Shown one piece after another: positions 35,601 through 49,400 of a stretch of DNA of 64,000 bases. The notes below the pieces were generated by a model. The model saw only the letters and a program-made list of their open reading frames with translations, searched no databases and had not been told where the DNA came from. Source of the stretch: Eopsaltria australis (taxonomy: Eukaryota > Chordata > Aves > Passeriformes > Petroicidae). The translations under genes were made by a program, and so were the position numbers. Location of the stretch: positions 148,493-212,492 of the forward strand of contig JAVTVJ010000375.1 in NCBI GenBank assembly GCA_034509425.1. The letters are read 5' to 3'. Position 1 is the first letter of the stretch. Each line of letters begins with the position of its first letter.

Positions 35601-38600
35601 TTTTTAGTTTTTACATGTCTTAGTGTTGACATAGGCAATACATCTGAGTTTTATCTAGTATATAGGTCTTTTCTGCAAAAATTGCCATCTTTTCTATTCT
35701 GGGATAAAGTAACATTTAGGATTGTGGAGTTTTAGCTTTTTTCATTCTCGGCAGCCTCTTGAGTCTGATTCATTGCTCACATCCAGAACAGCTTCCATCC
35801 CTTTGGAACGGAACAAAAGTTGTGTCAGATAAGCAATGTTCAACATCATATCCTGTTCCCAATTATACCCCGATGATTTTGCTGTAGTTTTTTCCTTCTG
35901 GGGGCCCATTTGTCCTAAAAGAGAACATTCAGGCTGTAGTGTTTTCAGTTAGCCATGTGAAACAGGTCTTTCAGTATAAACTTTTAAAAAGGTATTTGTG
36001 AATATACTGTCAGAATTTGTATCTGCATTTAACTTGTATTTTCATGTCACACACACATGTGAATCAAAGTGGGTTTAAAGCTTTTATAATGAAAAATGGT
36101 TTTTGAGTCACTCAAGTAGAGTGACTTAAGGGGGCACACCTTATTCCTCCCATATAATCCTCATCAGAAATATTTATATAATTTTCCCAATATATTCCAC
36201 CGAGTTCTCAAACAGATCAGGGACAATATTTACTGCAAAGAAGACACAATACATGACTAGGAGGGTTGTGCTCTTGAAGGGACACGCCGTACTTTGGGTC
36301 AGTAACTGTGGTTCAGCTCAACTCCAGAAACACTGCTGACTAGCCAGAGTAGGGGGATGTTGGACATGTTTCAGAGGGTTCCCTGTGCATGATGGTAAAA
36401 ACTGTGGTGTCTTTCTTTTTTCACTATGCTATGTTGGCTTCCTAAATGTCAATAAATCACAAAAATCAGTGGTTTTTTAGTATGAGCAGAGTTCTGAAGA
36501 AGTTCTTTTCTTGCTGTGTGTTAGAAAATGCAGCAAATAAGCAGGAATGCATCTGTGTTTTGAAAACAGGAAGGTGAGGAGTGAAAATTCCACCAAGACC
36601 ATGGTCTCAAAGCACTCCTCAATTCATATGGCTTTTTGTCTTCCCAAGAAGCTACTACAATGCTTTCTTTCCACATGGAGATTCTTCTTACAAATCAGCT
36701 TCTTTGAAACCTTTGGGTTTACCAGGCCCTTCTTTTTAATTGGCATCTCAGGGTGAGTGTGTAAAGAAACATGTAGGAGAACGTTGTTCCCCAGGTAGTA
36801 ACAGCTACTTTTCTCTCTTTGCCAATACAAATACACCAAATACCTTTGCTAGAATTTTCTTGATATTGACTAGCCTGTACAGTTTGTTTGCCACTGTATT
36901 ATTCCCTTAAATTTCTGTTGAGATTTTACATGTGCGAATGCAAACCATCACAAAATTTCTGCCTAGATCCCCATCAGCTGCAGAACATGACACCTCCTAC
37001 TTGTTATTAATCACACCAAAACTCACTATTTGGACTTCTTGTTCTCACTCCAGGGTGCCAGTTTGCCCAGTTTTTGAAGAGTGTGAGACTGGCTGCAAAT
37101 GAGACCAAAAGAAAGCCAAACGTCTCACTGTTACTGCAGTTTTTGATACCTAATCCAGCTACTTGAGTTAGTGATGACAAACCAGCTTTGAAATAGTAGC
37201 AAAACTGAATGAAAGCCTAAATTATATATGAGGCTGCTAGCTTTTTTTCTTTCTTTTTCACTCTTCTTCCTTGTTGCCAAGTCATTCAGCAGTCTTCTTC
37301 ACTGCAGATGGAGCACAAACACTTCTGGAAGTTGCTATTCATGCCCACAATGATGTTCAGAACCCAGCTACTCATGTCAGGAATACTGTAGTATTAAAGT
37401 GTAGTGCTACTCACTGTCATGCCTCTGTTCAAATGACTTCTTGGTCAGTAATCAGTCCCAGCATCATAACTCTGGTGCAAACATCTATATTTTTCCTCTG
37501 CACAGTGAGAGGGTTAAGGAGAGAATTTTATTACATTGGCAGTAGAAACTAATCACCTCTACCCTAAGGAACATACTAATAGCTTTTCAGATGAGAGGAG
37601 GAAAAAATCTGCTCTGTGCTAGCTAGATTTGTCAATTTAATAGCAAATCATTTTTCTTTTGGCGAAGTAGCCACGAGGAACAGAGATATAAAAATCCTGA
37701 GTGATTTTGATGTGAAATTGGATAAGAATTGGGAACTTTTTTCAACAGCTACAATGTACTGAGAAATAAATATATTCTCAAGCCATTGAAACTCTCAGAG
37801 GGGCCAGATTGCTCCCAGTGACAAAGGTCTGTGACTTTGATACATATGCACCCTTGTCCAGCAGCTCTTCAGAAAAAAATTTCACAACACAAACATTCTT
37901 CCTTATAATCAAGCATTTCAGACAACTTTGTTCCATGGGATGGTGAAGCTTTCCCCTGACTACTATGATCCTTTCTCTCTGTCCAGTCTTTCTGATACTC
38001 TACAAGGTTATGTGAAGGAGCTGGGAGCTGGACTGCCAGGCCTGACTACAGGTGGCTACAGCTAATGGACGAGATCTTCTCTGGAAGGCTCAGGGCTGAT
38101 ACCTGGGGCCAGGGGCTATGTTGTTCAAAAGCCAGCAGCAGCAGCAGGGAATCTGGGCCCTCAAGCCTGGATTTGGTGAGCAAAAACTGCAAGGAAAGTC
38201 AGTCCCTCTCACAGGAGTGCAGAACTGACAGAGCAGGCTAAGGCCACAGCTGCAGCAATGCCTACATCCTACACTGCCTCTGCACAGTTCTGTGGGTGCC
38301 TCTGGCATATGCAGAAATTTAATGGGGAAGGGAAAAGCAGGTCCTTGGTGGTTCTGTGCTCCTCATACTCTCACCTTGGGCATAGCCAGAGCCAAGAGGC
38401 AGTGACTCCTCTGCCAGCTGACCACCACCCCAGCGCAAGGGTGTCTGGTGTGGTCCTTCCTTCCTGTGCAGGAGCAGTGGGGCCACAGGTATGGCCAGTG
38501 TGATGTACAGGTGTGCTGTCCTGGGGAATTGTGCTCAGGACTGTCCCCATACGTGCTTGAATTTATGAGTGTCAATGCAATTGTGCTGTGTCACTATTCA

Positions 38601-41600
38601 GCCCCTCCAAGCTTCTCTTCAGCTTCTGGAGTTACACGAACAAGCCTACTCCTCCACTGGCCTCACATAGCTGTATGAGAATACTGAATGTATGTGAGAG
38701 GACTCTTCAAGACTTCTGTAACTCTCCCTTCTTGAGACCAGTTTTCTTGAGAGGTTGTGGTAAAATTTTGAGATTAATGAGATTTTTTTTCAGGGATTTC
38801 TAACAAAATTTGTCAGGGGGGCAGTATTTGAGTACTCCTGTGGGTTGTTGAGATGTTCTGTCTCTCAGAAAAAAAGTATATTGGTCCTTACAGCTGCAAG
38901 ATCTTATCATTAGGGTGATGTGCAGGATCTGGTGGCCATGAAGAATTACAGCTCAGACCTGAGCACAGCATGGTTTTGTGTTTGGACTCAGGAAATATCT
39001 GTGATTCTGCTTCACCCATCATCTGTGACTAACCCCACCTTTTATGTAAAGAACTGTAGTTCTCCCTAACTTTTTAACCTCAAAGCATTGAAGACAAACC
39101 AGGGAGTAACTTGCTTTAAATAATTAGCATATTCTTGTATGCATACATTCCAGGTCTTCACTCAAGGACAACCAATAAATTACCTGTAACTGGAATTCAA
39201 ATTCTTTAGTGACAGACTTCAAGCAAAGCTAGCTCTTGCTGCTGCCTTTAATGTACTTGGATCTGGTCCATGCACGGAAATGTAATTTAACTTGGGCAGT
39301 TATCACAATACCAAAGCAGAACCACTCCTAGAAGTGGTAACAGACACCACCAGGGCTAGCAGTGTGCTTTGTAAATAAACCTGCTTGCTAGCAACCACTC
39401 TATGAATCGCTAATGCAAGACACACTGTACAGCACAGATAAAGCTTCAGAGGCGGATCTTAAAAGCATTCAGCACACACAAGGAGCAGCTGCAATATCCC
39501 TTCAGTTGCTCCCCTAACCAGATTAGAAAGCCCATGCCAAATTATTGAAGACATGTGACAGACTGTGTGTCTGTCTTCTGCCTTTGCCTACTAGTTTAAG
39601 CACATTGTGAAAAGTTTAGCATACTTTTCTTCAAAAAAGAAGATGAAGTATGAAGTTACATTTATGGATCTTATTTCTTTAAGTTATCTCTTACACGGAA
39701 CTGATATGTGAAGGTGGTGATATTCACAAAGGATTGACATTCAGAGTTGTCCTGTAAATAAAATAGGAACTTCTTTAGTATATAAGTATATGGTGATTCT
39801 TAAGGTACCTCAGAGATACCTGACTATGGTGGTTGAAATAAGGTTGTTCTAGTCTGTTTAGAAAAACCTTTTGATCCTGTTAGGTGCTGATAGACTGCAG
39901 TGCAAGAACATGTCATTGACAGCATGGTTTTCCAAGGTGATATGAGCTTATTTTGCCTCTCTGGGTGAGCCCCAGCCCCTGGCCTGTGAGCACAAATGGA
40001 ACTGCAGCAGTTCTAATGGGCTCATGACAGGGTAAGTCATTTGATAGTCAGGCTTGTATTTTCTATCATAGCCAGAAAATCTGCCAGTCACTGATTGAAA
40101 GAGGAAAAGAGAAGGCTGGGGCAGGATTTGGAGGGAAAACAAAGTTCCTCTTTGTATGATCAGTGGCCTTTGGTGTGCAGAGATCTTCCAGGTCACAAGA
40201 AATGAGAAGGAACAGTTCCCCTGAAATGCCCCACAGATGCAGAAGGTTGGCAGAAACCCAACACAACAAGATGTAGAGGAACACATCAGTGCTGGGTGAA
40301 GGTGTCTCTAGCTGAGAGAAGGCATGCTTTACACATGCAGGGCATGAGCAGTCATTGCACACTTCATACAAGCCCCCACAAGCCAGTGCAAACAGCTGTG
40401 TATGTACTCATTTTACTGAAAACATTTGTCTCCATTATGTAGGATTTCAGCACCAGGCTGGGTTTTTTTCCAAATAAAAATGCAAGGCAGCTTGAAATCC
40501 ATCTTAGCTATAAGAAATTGCAAGTCTGCAGATGTTATCAGCACCTGTAACTCATCTTTTCAGACACCATAGTAATGGGTCATGGTAATGACACACAAGT
40601 TACATGTTCTTCCCTACAGCCAAAAACTAACTTTGCTAATAAAATGCTTCATCCTGGAAAATCTGATCAAGTAAATGTCTTTCCCCGCAGTGATTGCTGT
40701 ATGAAATCCTTTGGAATAAAAATTTTTAAAATGTAGAGCCTTGAAGGGTTCTTTAGGTGGTATTTCCCCTCAGAGTCCATTAAGGCAGCATCTGCATTTT
40801 TCTGAGAAAGTTTTCAGGTGAAGTGAACCATAAGATTGCTCCCAAGTAAACATTCATCTCTACTTAGAAATGGCCTCATTACTCAGCAGGTTGTACATTC
40901 ATTACTGGTTCTCGTCTCGAGAGCTTGCAGAGTCACCTGGAGCCTCGTCTAAGTGTTTTAGCACTGGAGAAAATGGGTATTAATGATTGGACCTAATAGG
41001 GCCACATTGTAAGACTTTATTTGAATGCCACTGAGTAACTGGGCCACCTGGAGTTGACCTGCCTGAAAATGTCAGCACAGCGTGTGACTATTGCGAGGGT
41101 TAGGCACTACTGCTTCGATTAGTCATTTTATGACTCTGTCCCTAAATCCATCCATTCAGCCTTTTTTGGGCTTAAAGCCAACCCCAGCTGCTCAGGCTGG
41201 GAACTGCCTTCCCTTAGGAAGACCAAAGGAAATTATTTGTGCTGTGTCTATTTGAATCAAAGATCAGCAGGGGATCTTCCCGTCACAAGTGAGTTCAAGG
41301 CTGTGGGTGACAGGTAGGCCACCAGTGTAGCTTATAATGACTCCAGTTAAATCCCCAGCTGCATACTTAATTGCAAGTTAAATTAGGATATTGCACAAAG
41401 AGGGTTCCTGATGTAGGTGTCTTGCTTTCTTAAAATAATCTTTAAAAAGCAGTCACATGCCTAAAGCTCTATGATGTGGTAAAACTTTTCTGTCAAGCCA
41501 TGACAGGTACCAATGCAGCATCTGGATGCAAGTCTGACTTCAGCTCTAACACTTAAAAGATGCTGTCTTTTGAGATAGACATCTCTGGAGTCATCTCTCT

Positions 41601-41765
41601 TATTTAAAAATGTAGTTACACACTAAATATAGAGATCAAAATGATAAATAAAGTGAATTTTGTGAATTGAATGAAGTGAATTGTGGTGAGTGAGTTCAGG
41701 AAAATGTGGTGATCTCCACTTTTCAGCAATAGTATCCATATAGTCTGTGTCTGATTATGGGAAGG
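29620..41765. other. intergenic, no gene recognised
   Basis: About 12 kb upstream of AGGF1. Open frames are short and lack motifs. Apart from a TTTG repeat, few interspersed repeats are recognisable. AT-rich segments near 35330-35560 and 40840-41120 look compositionally unlike their repeats and could be conserved non-coding DNA, which cannot be tested here. Confidence 0.5.
33386..33409. repeat. (TTTG)n microsatellite
   Basis: Several TTTG units in a T/G-rich stretch. Confidence 0.85.
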
Positions 41766-41870
41766 ATAATTCAAGTCATAAGGGACCTTCAGAAGTCCTC
41801 AGAGCAAATTCCTGCCTGGAACAGAGTCAGCAATGAGGTCAAATGAGATTATACAGGATTTGTCCTTTTA
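41766..41870 (-). repeat. decayed CR1-like tail (reverse)
   Basis: AAGGGACCTTCAGAAGTCCT, GCAAATTCCTGCCTGGAACA and GTCAGCAATGAGGTCA recall a reverse-oriented CR1 3' section. Strongly diverged. Confidence 0.45.
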
Positions 41871-41944
41871 CTTCAATGTCCATCAGTCTCTGCAAGAGTT
41901 TTGATCCTTGACCTCACCTTCTTTCCTCCTGCACAATCTGAGGA

Positions 41945-42020
41945 TCACATTACAGCAAGATAGTTGGACTTGATGATCTTGGAGGTCTTTCCCAACCTTA
42001 ATGATTCTATGATTCTATGA
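41945..42020 (+). repeat. CR1 LINE 3' terminus
   Basis: GTTGGACTTGATGATCTTGG, AGGTCTTTCCCAACCTTAAT and the 8-bp terminal repeats ATTCTATG ATTCTATG typical of CR1 3' ends. Confidence 0.9.
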
Positions 42021-42069
42021 CAGTCTCCTAAGTTTGCACTAAATAATGTGAATATATGTTTAATATATA

Positions 42070-42909
42070 TGTTACGAATTGAGTTAGAGCTTAGACAAGT
42101 CCTGCCTTAGCCTGAGATTTCTAGCAGCAGCTTTATTTGAGGTGATCTGCATCCCGAATTGCTCTTGCTCACAAGTTCTTAGGGATGGCCAATTAGGTTT
42201 GTTATAAAATGAATTATGTATTTAATAGACACAAGATTAATAGACAAAATATTTTAACAGGATGCTTACTGCACAAGATAAACAAAAGAACTACTGGTAT
42301 GTACATAAACAGTGCATGATAAAGGTACCTATATTACAGCTAGTGAAGAAATAGCATAGATTTGGGAAATCAACATAACACCACTGAATTGATGATGGAC
42401 TTTCACTCAGTTCCTGGGAAAGTAACTAGAGACAGGTATCCTCATTTTGAGGAGAGGTCCCCACACATTTCCAGGGAACGTGCAGAAGACTTCTGCTTTG
42501 TGAAAGTTTTGTGTAGCTTTTATAGTTTGTAAAGTGAAATGTCTTGTCAGTCAGAAATTCAAAGCTTACCTCCCTTCAGTTTGCTCTCAAGGCAAGATGT
42601 TTATTGTCAGCTGGAATGCCACCTCCATGGGGCCAGAGATAACTCACTACTGGACAGAAGTCCAGCCTGGGTTATCTCACCAGTTAGCAGATTCATGTGA
42701 GGGGGAAAATGCCCTGAGTTATCTCACCAGCTGATAGATAGAACAGATAAGCTCTGCTGTGATAGAGGGGAAGTTCTGCTACAGTATATTAGCAAAACAC
42801 TGGGAAATGGAACTCAAAATGCCTCTCTGCTCATTCATACCTTATTAAATTGGTTCAGTTCATCCCTAATTTTGATTCTTGCCTCACCTACTTTCTTCAG
42901 CATTTAACA
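42070..42909 (+). mobile_element. possible solo LTR
   Basis: An 840-bp segment bounded by short inverted termini TGTTA...TAACA. Near its right end are a TATA-like AGTATATTAG, an ATTAAA poly(A)-like signal near 42844 and a T/G-rich stretch, the order expected in an LTR. A phrase GTTATCTCACCAG occurs twice about 45 bp apart. No target-site duplication was found and the family is not recognised. Confidence 0.3.
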
Positions 42910-44376
42910 GGATCTCACAGAGTAGCATCCAATTTCTGCATTAAAAAACATTTCAAAAAATGTGCCATATTTTTTGCCATGTAGCTGTCACTATAATATA
43001 AATGTCTCAAAAAATTTTTTTTATATACAGCAGAATTATATTTCTGAGTTTCACACTAGTCACAGGTCTGTATCAATTGGCTTGCCAGCTCTTTAGCATG
43101 TCTTTTTTATGTTTTCAAATACAGACTTGCTTTTTGTTTTGTTTGTGATCAAAGATGTCTGTTGTTGATACTACGGTCCAGCTTGTCAGTTGATTACAAA
43201 GTTGTATGAATTTGCTATCCTATTTCAGTACATCATTTATTTTCCTTGGGAAGATCTTAAACAGATGATCGTGCTTTTTTAGGCACTTTGGAGAGATACC
43301 TCCATTTATCAATCTGTGAATGGTATATCCTTAATGAAATAACCGGCAGAAACTTTTCCAAATCATCGCCACTCCTTCCTGTCTGTGCAGGATCTTTGAC
43401 CAAAATGGAGAATGAGCTCCACACTGAAGCAGCCTGGGTGCCCTCCCCTCCTGCTTCAAAGATGCCTTCAAAGCTCCCAGACTCCCAGATGCCTGCAAAT
43501 AGTAGTGTTATTGCTGGAAGTTACCAATGCTGTAAGTTAGGAAAAAGCAGTCACACAACTTCTTCTGCCTATTCTACAGATTCTATTTACCAAGCAAGCT
43601 CTCATCTTGGGCTGAAAGCATGACTCAGACCTATGTGAAAAAGTATTTCAAGAAGCTCATGAGTCTTAATCATTATCCTCCACCAGATGTCAGGGAGCTC
43701 TCAAAGTTTTTCAGAGACAAAACTCCAGTTCTTATCCATCTGCTCAGGACTAATTAAAATTTGATCTGGACAAGACAAAAATTTATGTTGAATAACTTCC
43801 CACAGGAAAAAAAAGTGAGAGCGAGACAATTTCTGTGAAACAATTAGCACTCTGTAGGCCACAAACATTCAGAGCTGTTGTTGCCATCCTTTTGCACTGT
43901 AATGTTGACAGGCAATCCTTTTGTCTCTGTGCTTATGAGGAATGTCTTTAAACGGTCCCATTACTTTTAATATCTATCTACAGGCCCCAAAAACCCATTT
44001 TGGAGAGGTGAGCTGCATTGGTGGCTTGTGCATAACTCTGCTGCATCGTGGTGCAGGCTACTGTGGAGAAGTGTTGTAGGCTTGTAACTGTGCAAAAGAA
44101 GACTGTGTTTGTCATCCTTGCCTAAAGGCAGGAGATGTAGAAACAGCGTCCAGAAAAAAGGGAACAATTGCTGAAGCATTTCATCTAGAGCAATTGCATT
44201 CAAAACCAGAGTAATAGAGAGATAGTTTTTCTCTAACAGGAGTTAAAGAAGAAGCTTTTGTCTTTAATTGTTAGTGATAAATCAAAAAATATACATTTTT
44301 ATGAATATCTGAGAGAGCAAGTAGTCATAATAGAAATTCTTACGTAACATCCAATGTCTAAGTGTAGAAACATAAA

Positions 44377-44766
44377 GGGTTGTTTAACCTGGAGAAATGG
44401 AGGCTCAGGGGACACTTTATCACTCTCTTCAACTACCTTAGAGAAGGTTGTAGTCAGGTGGGAGTTGGCTTCTTCTCCCAAGTGACAAGCATTAGGGTGA
44501 GAGAAAATAACCTCAAGTTGTATCAGGGGAAGCTTACCTGGATATTAGAAAAAAATTTTTCGTGGCAAGACTTGTCAAATATTGAAACATGATTTCCAGG
44601 GAAGTGGTGGAGTCACCATCTTTGGAAGTATTAAAAAGATATTTAGATGTGTGTGGCACTTGGTGTGTGATTTAATGGTGGACTTGATAGTGCTGGGCTA
44701 ATGGTTTAATTTAATGATCTTAAGGGTCTTTTTCAACCTAAAAAATTCTATGATTCTGTGGTTCTA
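44377..44766 (+). repeat. CR1 LINE 3' fragment
   Basis: Sense-oriented CR1 3' region: TTTAACCTGGAGAAATGGAG, GGGAAGTGGTGGAGTCACCA, and the end AATTCTATGATTCTGTGGTT. Many point changes and small deletions. Confidence 0.88.
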
Positions 44767-46184
44767 AATAACTATTCAAAGTGAAAATAATCTGTATTAT
44801 TCCATATAGTGGGCTAAAAAAAGGGGTATAAATCACAGAGGATTCACGCTGAAATTTCATTCCGGTGACTCAGATAGTTGTTTCCAGAAGAAGCCCCATA
44901 CATAAAATGTATGATAAGAGAAACATAACTAATCATTTTTAAAACCTGTAAATTTTAGAGGCTTATTTCCCCCTCCTCCCCTTATCTGCTTCACCAATGC
45001 CATCACAAAGCTATCATCCAGCAAGCAGAGCAGGTAGCACTGCAGAAAATATGTGCAAGGAATTGGGAAGCAGGTACTATGAAAAAATGTAATTATGCTA
45101 TATAAAAATGTATTTCTTTTGGGACATTCATATTAAAGTGACAGCTACCTCCTAAGAAATACAGGGTATTTTTCTAAAATGTGGAAGTTAAACATTTCTC
45201 TGCAAGATTCTATCTAGACCTGAAAAAAACAGGTTTGATTCCTAGACTAGCTGGTGAACATATGGAGCACTTTTCCAACTTGTTCTGTGGAATGGTAAGA
45301 CTGACATTAAAGAGCAAAAATGGAAGATGTATTCGGTAGCCCCTGGGAGAATCTGGTGTGAGGGCCAAAAAAGGGAAATGAGGGATAAGCTCTGCATTCC
45401 TGATGTGAGCTCTGAGCCTTTTTATTTGGATTTTGACTGATCAGGTTTCATACTTTCTATGTGATCTTTCTCCTTAAGGTACCCATTGTTAAACTCAAAG
45501 GATTCACCAGGAAATATATAAATAATTTATGTCTTCTGCTGTATAATTGTTGTGATGTATTTAGCTATGTGAAGTTACAGCCTTACCTAGTTAGTTGACA
45601 AAAATACTTTATTTTTTAAAGTTTTTCCTCTGGATTTTTTCATGGAACTGAGGATGTTTGTTTTTCTTTCGTTGCCTAAGAACAAAAGGCTTCAGTAAAT
45701 GTTCATCAAGAGAATAATAACTATTTTGAATATGCATTTTTCTTTTTGAATCATCTTTTCAAGGGAGACTTACATACATCTTACCAAAACACTTGCCATG
45801 ATTTCTCCTGGGGGAAGGTTCACTGCTGCTTGTGCTGCCTCTACACAATTGCTTCTGTTTGTCTTTTTAGGGAACTAAAACTGAATAGATCAATTTCAAG
45901 AATACCTTGATGACTGGTAATACATGAATATCAGTAAATACTTGTTTGATTTAGGGTTTTTTTGTCTTGATACCTGAGAAAAACAGAAGATATATAAAAA
46001 ACCAAACAGTATGAACTCACAGTTATACTCATGAACATTTGAGTGAATTCAAGAGACAACATTGGAGAAGTGGGCTTATATTGTATTTGCAGGATTTTAT
46101 TTCATTTCAGTCCTCATCTGTTCTTGTTTCTTCAGAGAATCCAAAGACATCATTTGGGATCTGAGGGCTTTGTCATACCTACAG

Positions 46185-46344
46185 CTAAGTGATTAATTTG
46201 GAAGGACTTTCTGGCTGAGTCATAACCTTCAAAGACACCTCTTCTGCGATGCCAACCAGCATTTCCACATTCTGCATGCAGCCACATATTACCATAATAC
46301 TGTGAACCACCTGTTTGAGTCTGTCCAACATTTTCTGGCAGTAG
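46185..46344 (-). other. exon-like segment of unknown origin
   Basis: On the - strand a long T tract and CCCCTAG acceptor (46345-46350 and beyond) is followed at once by a frame open for 52 codons to TAG at 46187-46185. It encodes a helix-like stretch (KMLDRLKQVVHSIMVI, NVEMLVGIAEEVSLKVM). No family is recognised and no partner exons were found nearby. It may be an unannotated terminal exon, a decayed gene piece, or chance. Confidence 0.25.
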
Positions 46345-46441
46345 CTAGGGGAAAAAAAAAAAGGTTGCTTTTATTCTGCCTCATTTTCCTGTTCTGCTAT
46401 ACAGTGCTTCCCCGGTGTCACTGGGTGGTGGGAATTAACCA

Positions 46442-46487
46442 GGTGAGATGCCCAACATCCCAGGTGTGATGCCCAACATCCCAGGTG
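46442..46487. repeat. 21-bp tandem duplication
   Basis: Two copies of a unit containing GATGCCCAACATCCCAGGT, differing only at the junction bases. Confidence 0.85.
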
Positions 46488-49400
46488 ACACACTCAGTCA
46501 AGCCCTTCCTCAGCAGAAAAGATGGATTTCAAAATGTTTTTCCCTAACAGCTGCTTCTGCTGTGATGCAGGCAGGCAGGAGCTTAGGGAGGTGGCTGGAC
46601 CAGTTACCAGAGCCAAGGGTTGCAAGAGTCCCAGCATATGCCTATGCCCCCCAGGAGGGGATTTGTGTGTACAGCCATAGGCAAGTAGAAGGCGGGGGCA
46701 GGTGCAGTGGCTCTCAGCTTGGGGGACCATGCTGGCTGTGGTGGGACTGGAGCCAGGGGGCCTGCCTCACTTGCCAAGGGTAGAAAACTCCCATGGACCT
46801 GGGGGGGAGCTAGGAAGAAGCTGGTAAGTGCAGTTATTCTCAGCTCTCAGCAGCTGCCTCCACATACCATCCTTAATTTCTTCAGTCTTGACTATCTGTT
46901 CATTAAGCCAATTCAAGTTAGCCTTAAAGTGTAACTAATATTAAGATCTGTTTCCTGTGCAGAAGGTAGCAGGTCCCAGAAATTCTCTTATCTGGGGAAG
47001 CATGATTCTGGAGCCAAAAAGCCTCTCCATCACCACGGGCTTTGCACAACACGCAAAGTTTGGTTTGCAACTCAGGAAAGTGAGGTGTTGATCAGAAAGA
47101 GGATAAACTGGCTGTTTTCCCATCACTAATATCAGGGTCATGGCTAACATTTCCTTTTTCAGGAATATGACTTACTTGTCTTCAGTTTCTTTTCTCTGTC
47201 TGCTCTAGAGCTATTATAATGGTGATTTCTGTTACTTTATTAGTGACTCGGTGGCTTTAAAGTGGGACTTTTACAATGATGTTATACTAATATCTAATTG
47301 AAAATATTTTAGTTGAAACCTGAAGTGTGTTGACATTTTAACTTCACCTCTGACTCAAATAATTAGTACATTAAATGGGCACTGAAATATCATGAACAGC
47401 CAGTTTTGAAGTAAAGTATTTTAAATTGAAAAAAAATTAAAGCTAATTGAACATGGCATATCTTTCAGAAATTTTAAGTAACAGCTTAAATGCACTGAAT
47501 ACCAACCCCCTTCCTTCTCCCAAGCACAAAAAGTATTTTTTTCTTTTAAACATCAAAATGTCATGAATGTGCCTTTCAACCACATTTGTTAAGAAATGCA
47601 CTGAGGGGTGGTTAGAAGTAAACATGAGTTTTAAATGTTCTTAATTGTTTATCCTGCTCATTGTACAGTCTTGGAGCTCATTCACCCCAAATGAGAAAAC
47701 AAACAACAGTTATTTCCATGACTCACAAGCACAAGCACTCAGAAAAAAAAATACAGAGTGTTTAGATACTAATCTGAGATTTTCTTGCTCCTTGAAGTAA
47801 AAACATATTCACAGCTAGTAAAAAACCACTTTGGTCATAAAGGACTAGTAGTAATTGCATTCAGGAGCTCAAAATGTTGATGCTGTTGTTGGCTCTCTCC
47901 ATTTTTGTTCCTCAGTCTTGGTCTTTGCCATGTAGTTGATAAGACATAATCAAGGTTTTCAGTGAGATAAATACCCTGCTCTCCTCCTTTGAAAGTTAAA
48001 TAAGATTTAGGGGGTGGAATAGAGATATTTACTAGCTTTGTAATTTGAAAATCAATTGCTATTAATGAACAACTTTCTTACAAAACACACAAACCACTTT
48101 TCATTCCCATTCCTATTCTGCCAGTGCAGTAAAAGGCATCTGAAATGTCAAGAATGGTTTTCATTTAATCAAAATTAATATTTATTCATCAGCTGAGAGA
48201 TTTATTAAGGAGCTGTCTCTAGAGGAAAGATGAGGGGGGCAGCTGATGCATCCTTTTGACTGTGAGGCCTTAGACAAGACAAACATGCAGAGACCATGAG
48301 AGGAAACAGCAGCAGAGACAGAAACCCTGGGTCCATTTCTGGCATCTTTTATTCTTAGCTTCATTGCAAGCAAAATTCAGGTAAAATGCTTAAACCTGTT
48401 TTTCTGACTTCTGGTCTCACAAGGTCATATGGAACTTCTAAGGTCACCCATCTTATGGATTTATGTGTCAAAGGCTCAGCTCACTGGCAAAAGATACGGA
48501 CTAGGACATGCTCAGAAGAAGAAGAAGAAGGAGAAGAGAAAGAAGGAGAAGTAAGTCAGCTAATGCAATAAAGAAAAAAGATCTGAGGTGAGGGGGGACA
48601 CTCAAATCTCTCACCCCATTGAGGGCACAGCTGTCTCTACAGGAGCTGGCAGCATCTTGCTGAACACAGTGGCCAGTTGTGGATAGTTTCATATGGTCAC
48701 TGAGGCCATTGTAGTCTGGGAACACCCAGGCTGTCTGGGTCTCTAGGTCTTGGGGCTCAGTGACTGCTCCAGAGCATACCTAGTACCCCCAGCACCTTTG
48801 AAGATATGCCCCATGTGACATCAGCTTCTGCAGCATTCTCAGCAAGGCTGGTGTAAAGGGAACAGCACAGGCAGGACAGAATGGAGTTAGCACCTTTTAT
48901 TGACTTCAGCTGGCTGACATCTTCCAGCCACATGTTTCTTGTCTGTTTTAATATTGGAAATGTTGGTTTGACCTGCAATCATAACATGGTTTTACAACTC
49001 TTATCCCTTGTGTCCTACTGGTGTCTGATTTTTGGCAGAGTAAACTACTCACATGCAGGCTGGTCCATGCTGCGTGGAAGAAACTGCTCTCTGAAACATG
49101 CCCAGGTCTTGTACTGAAGAGCTCTGGTACAGAACAGAGGCTGGCAGCTGGTCAACGCTTACCCAGACTGATGGCTCATCAGCCCTTTTTGGTTGCTGGC
49201 ACCCTCTGGTAAAATGATATAAATATTTTAAGTGAATCTCAATAATCAGCATCCAGGATAACAAATCTATGCCATTCCATTAACATATCCTCCTGCTTTA
49301 TGAACTTAGGTAAATTGCAAAAAAAAAAGGGGAAATTACTTCTCTGTGTTTTGATCTCCCCAAAATAGCTGTATTTCAGCATACAGTTTGGACCCATAGA

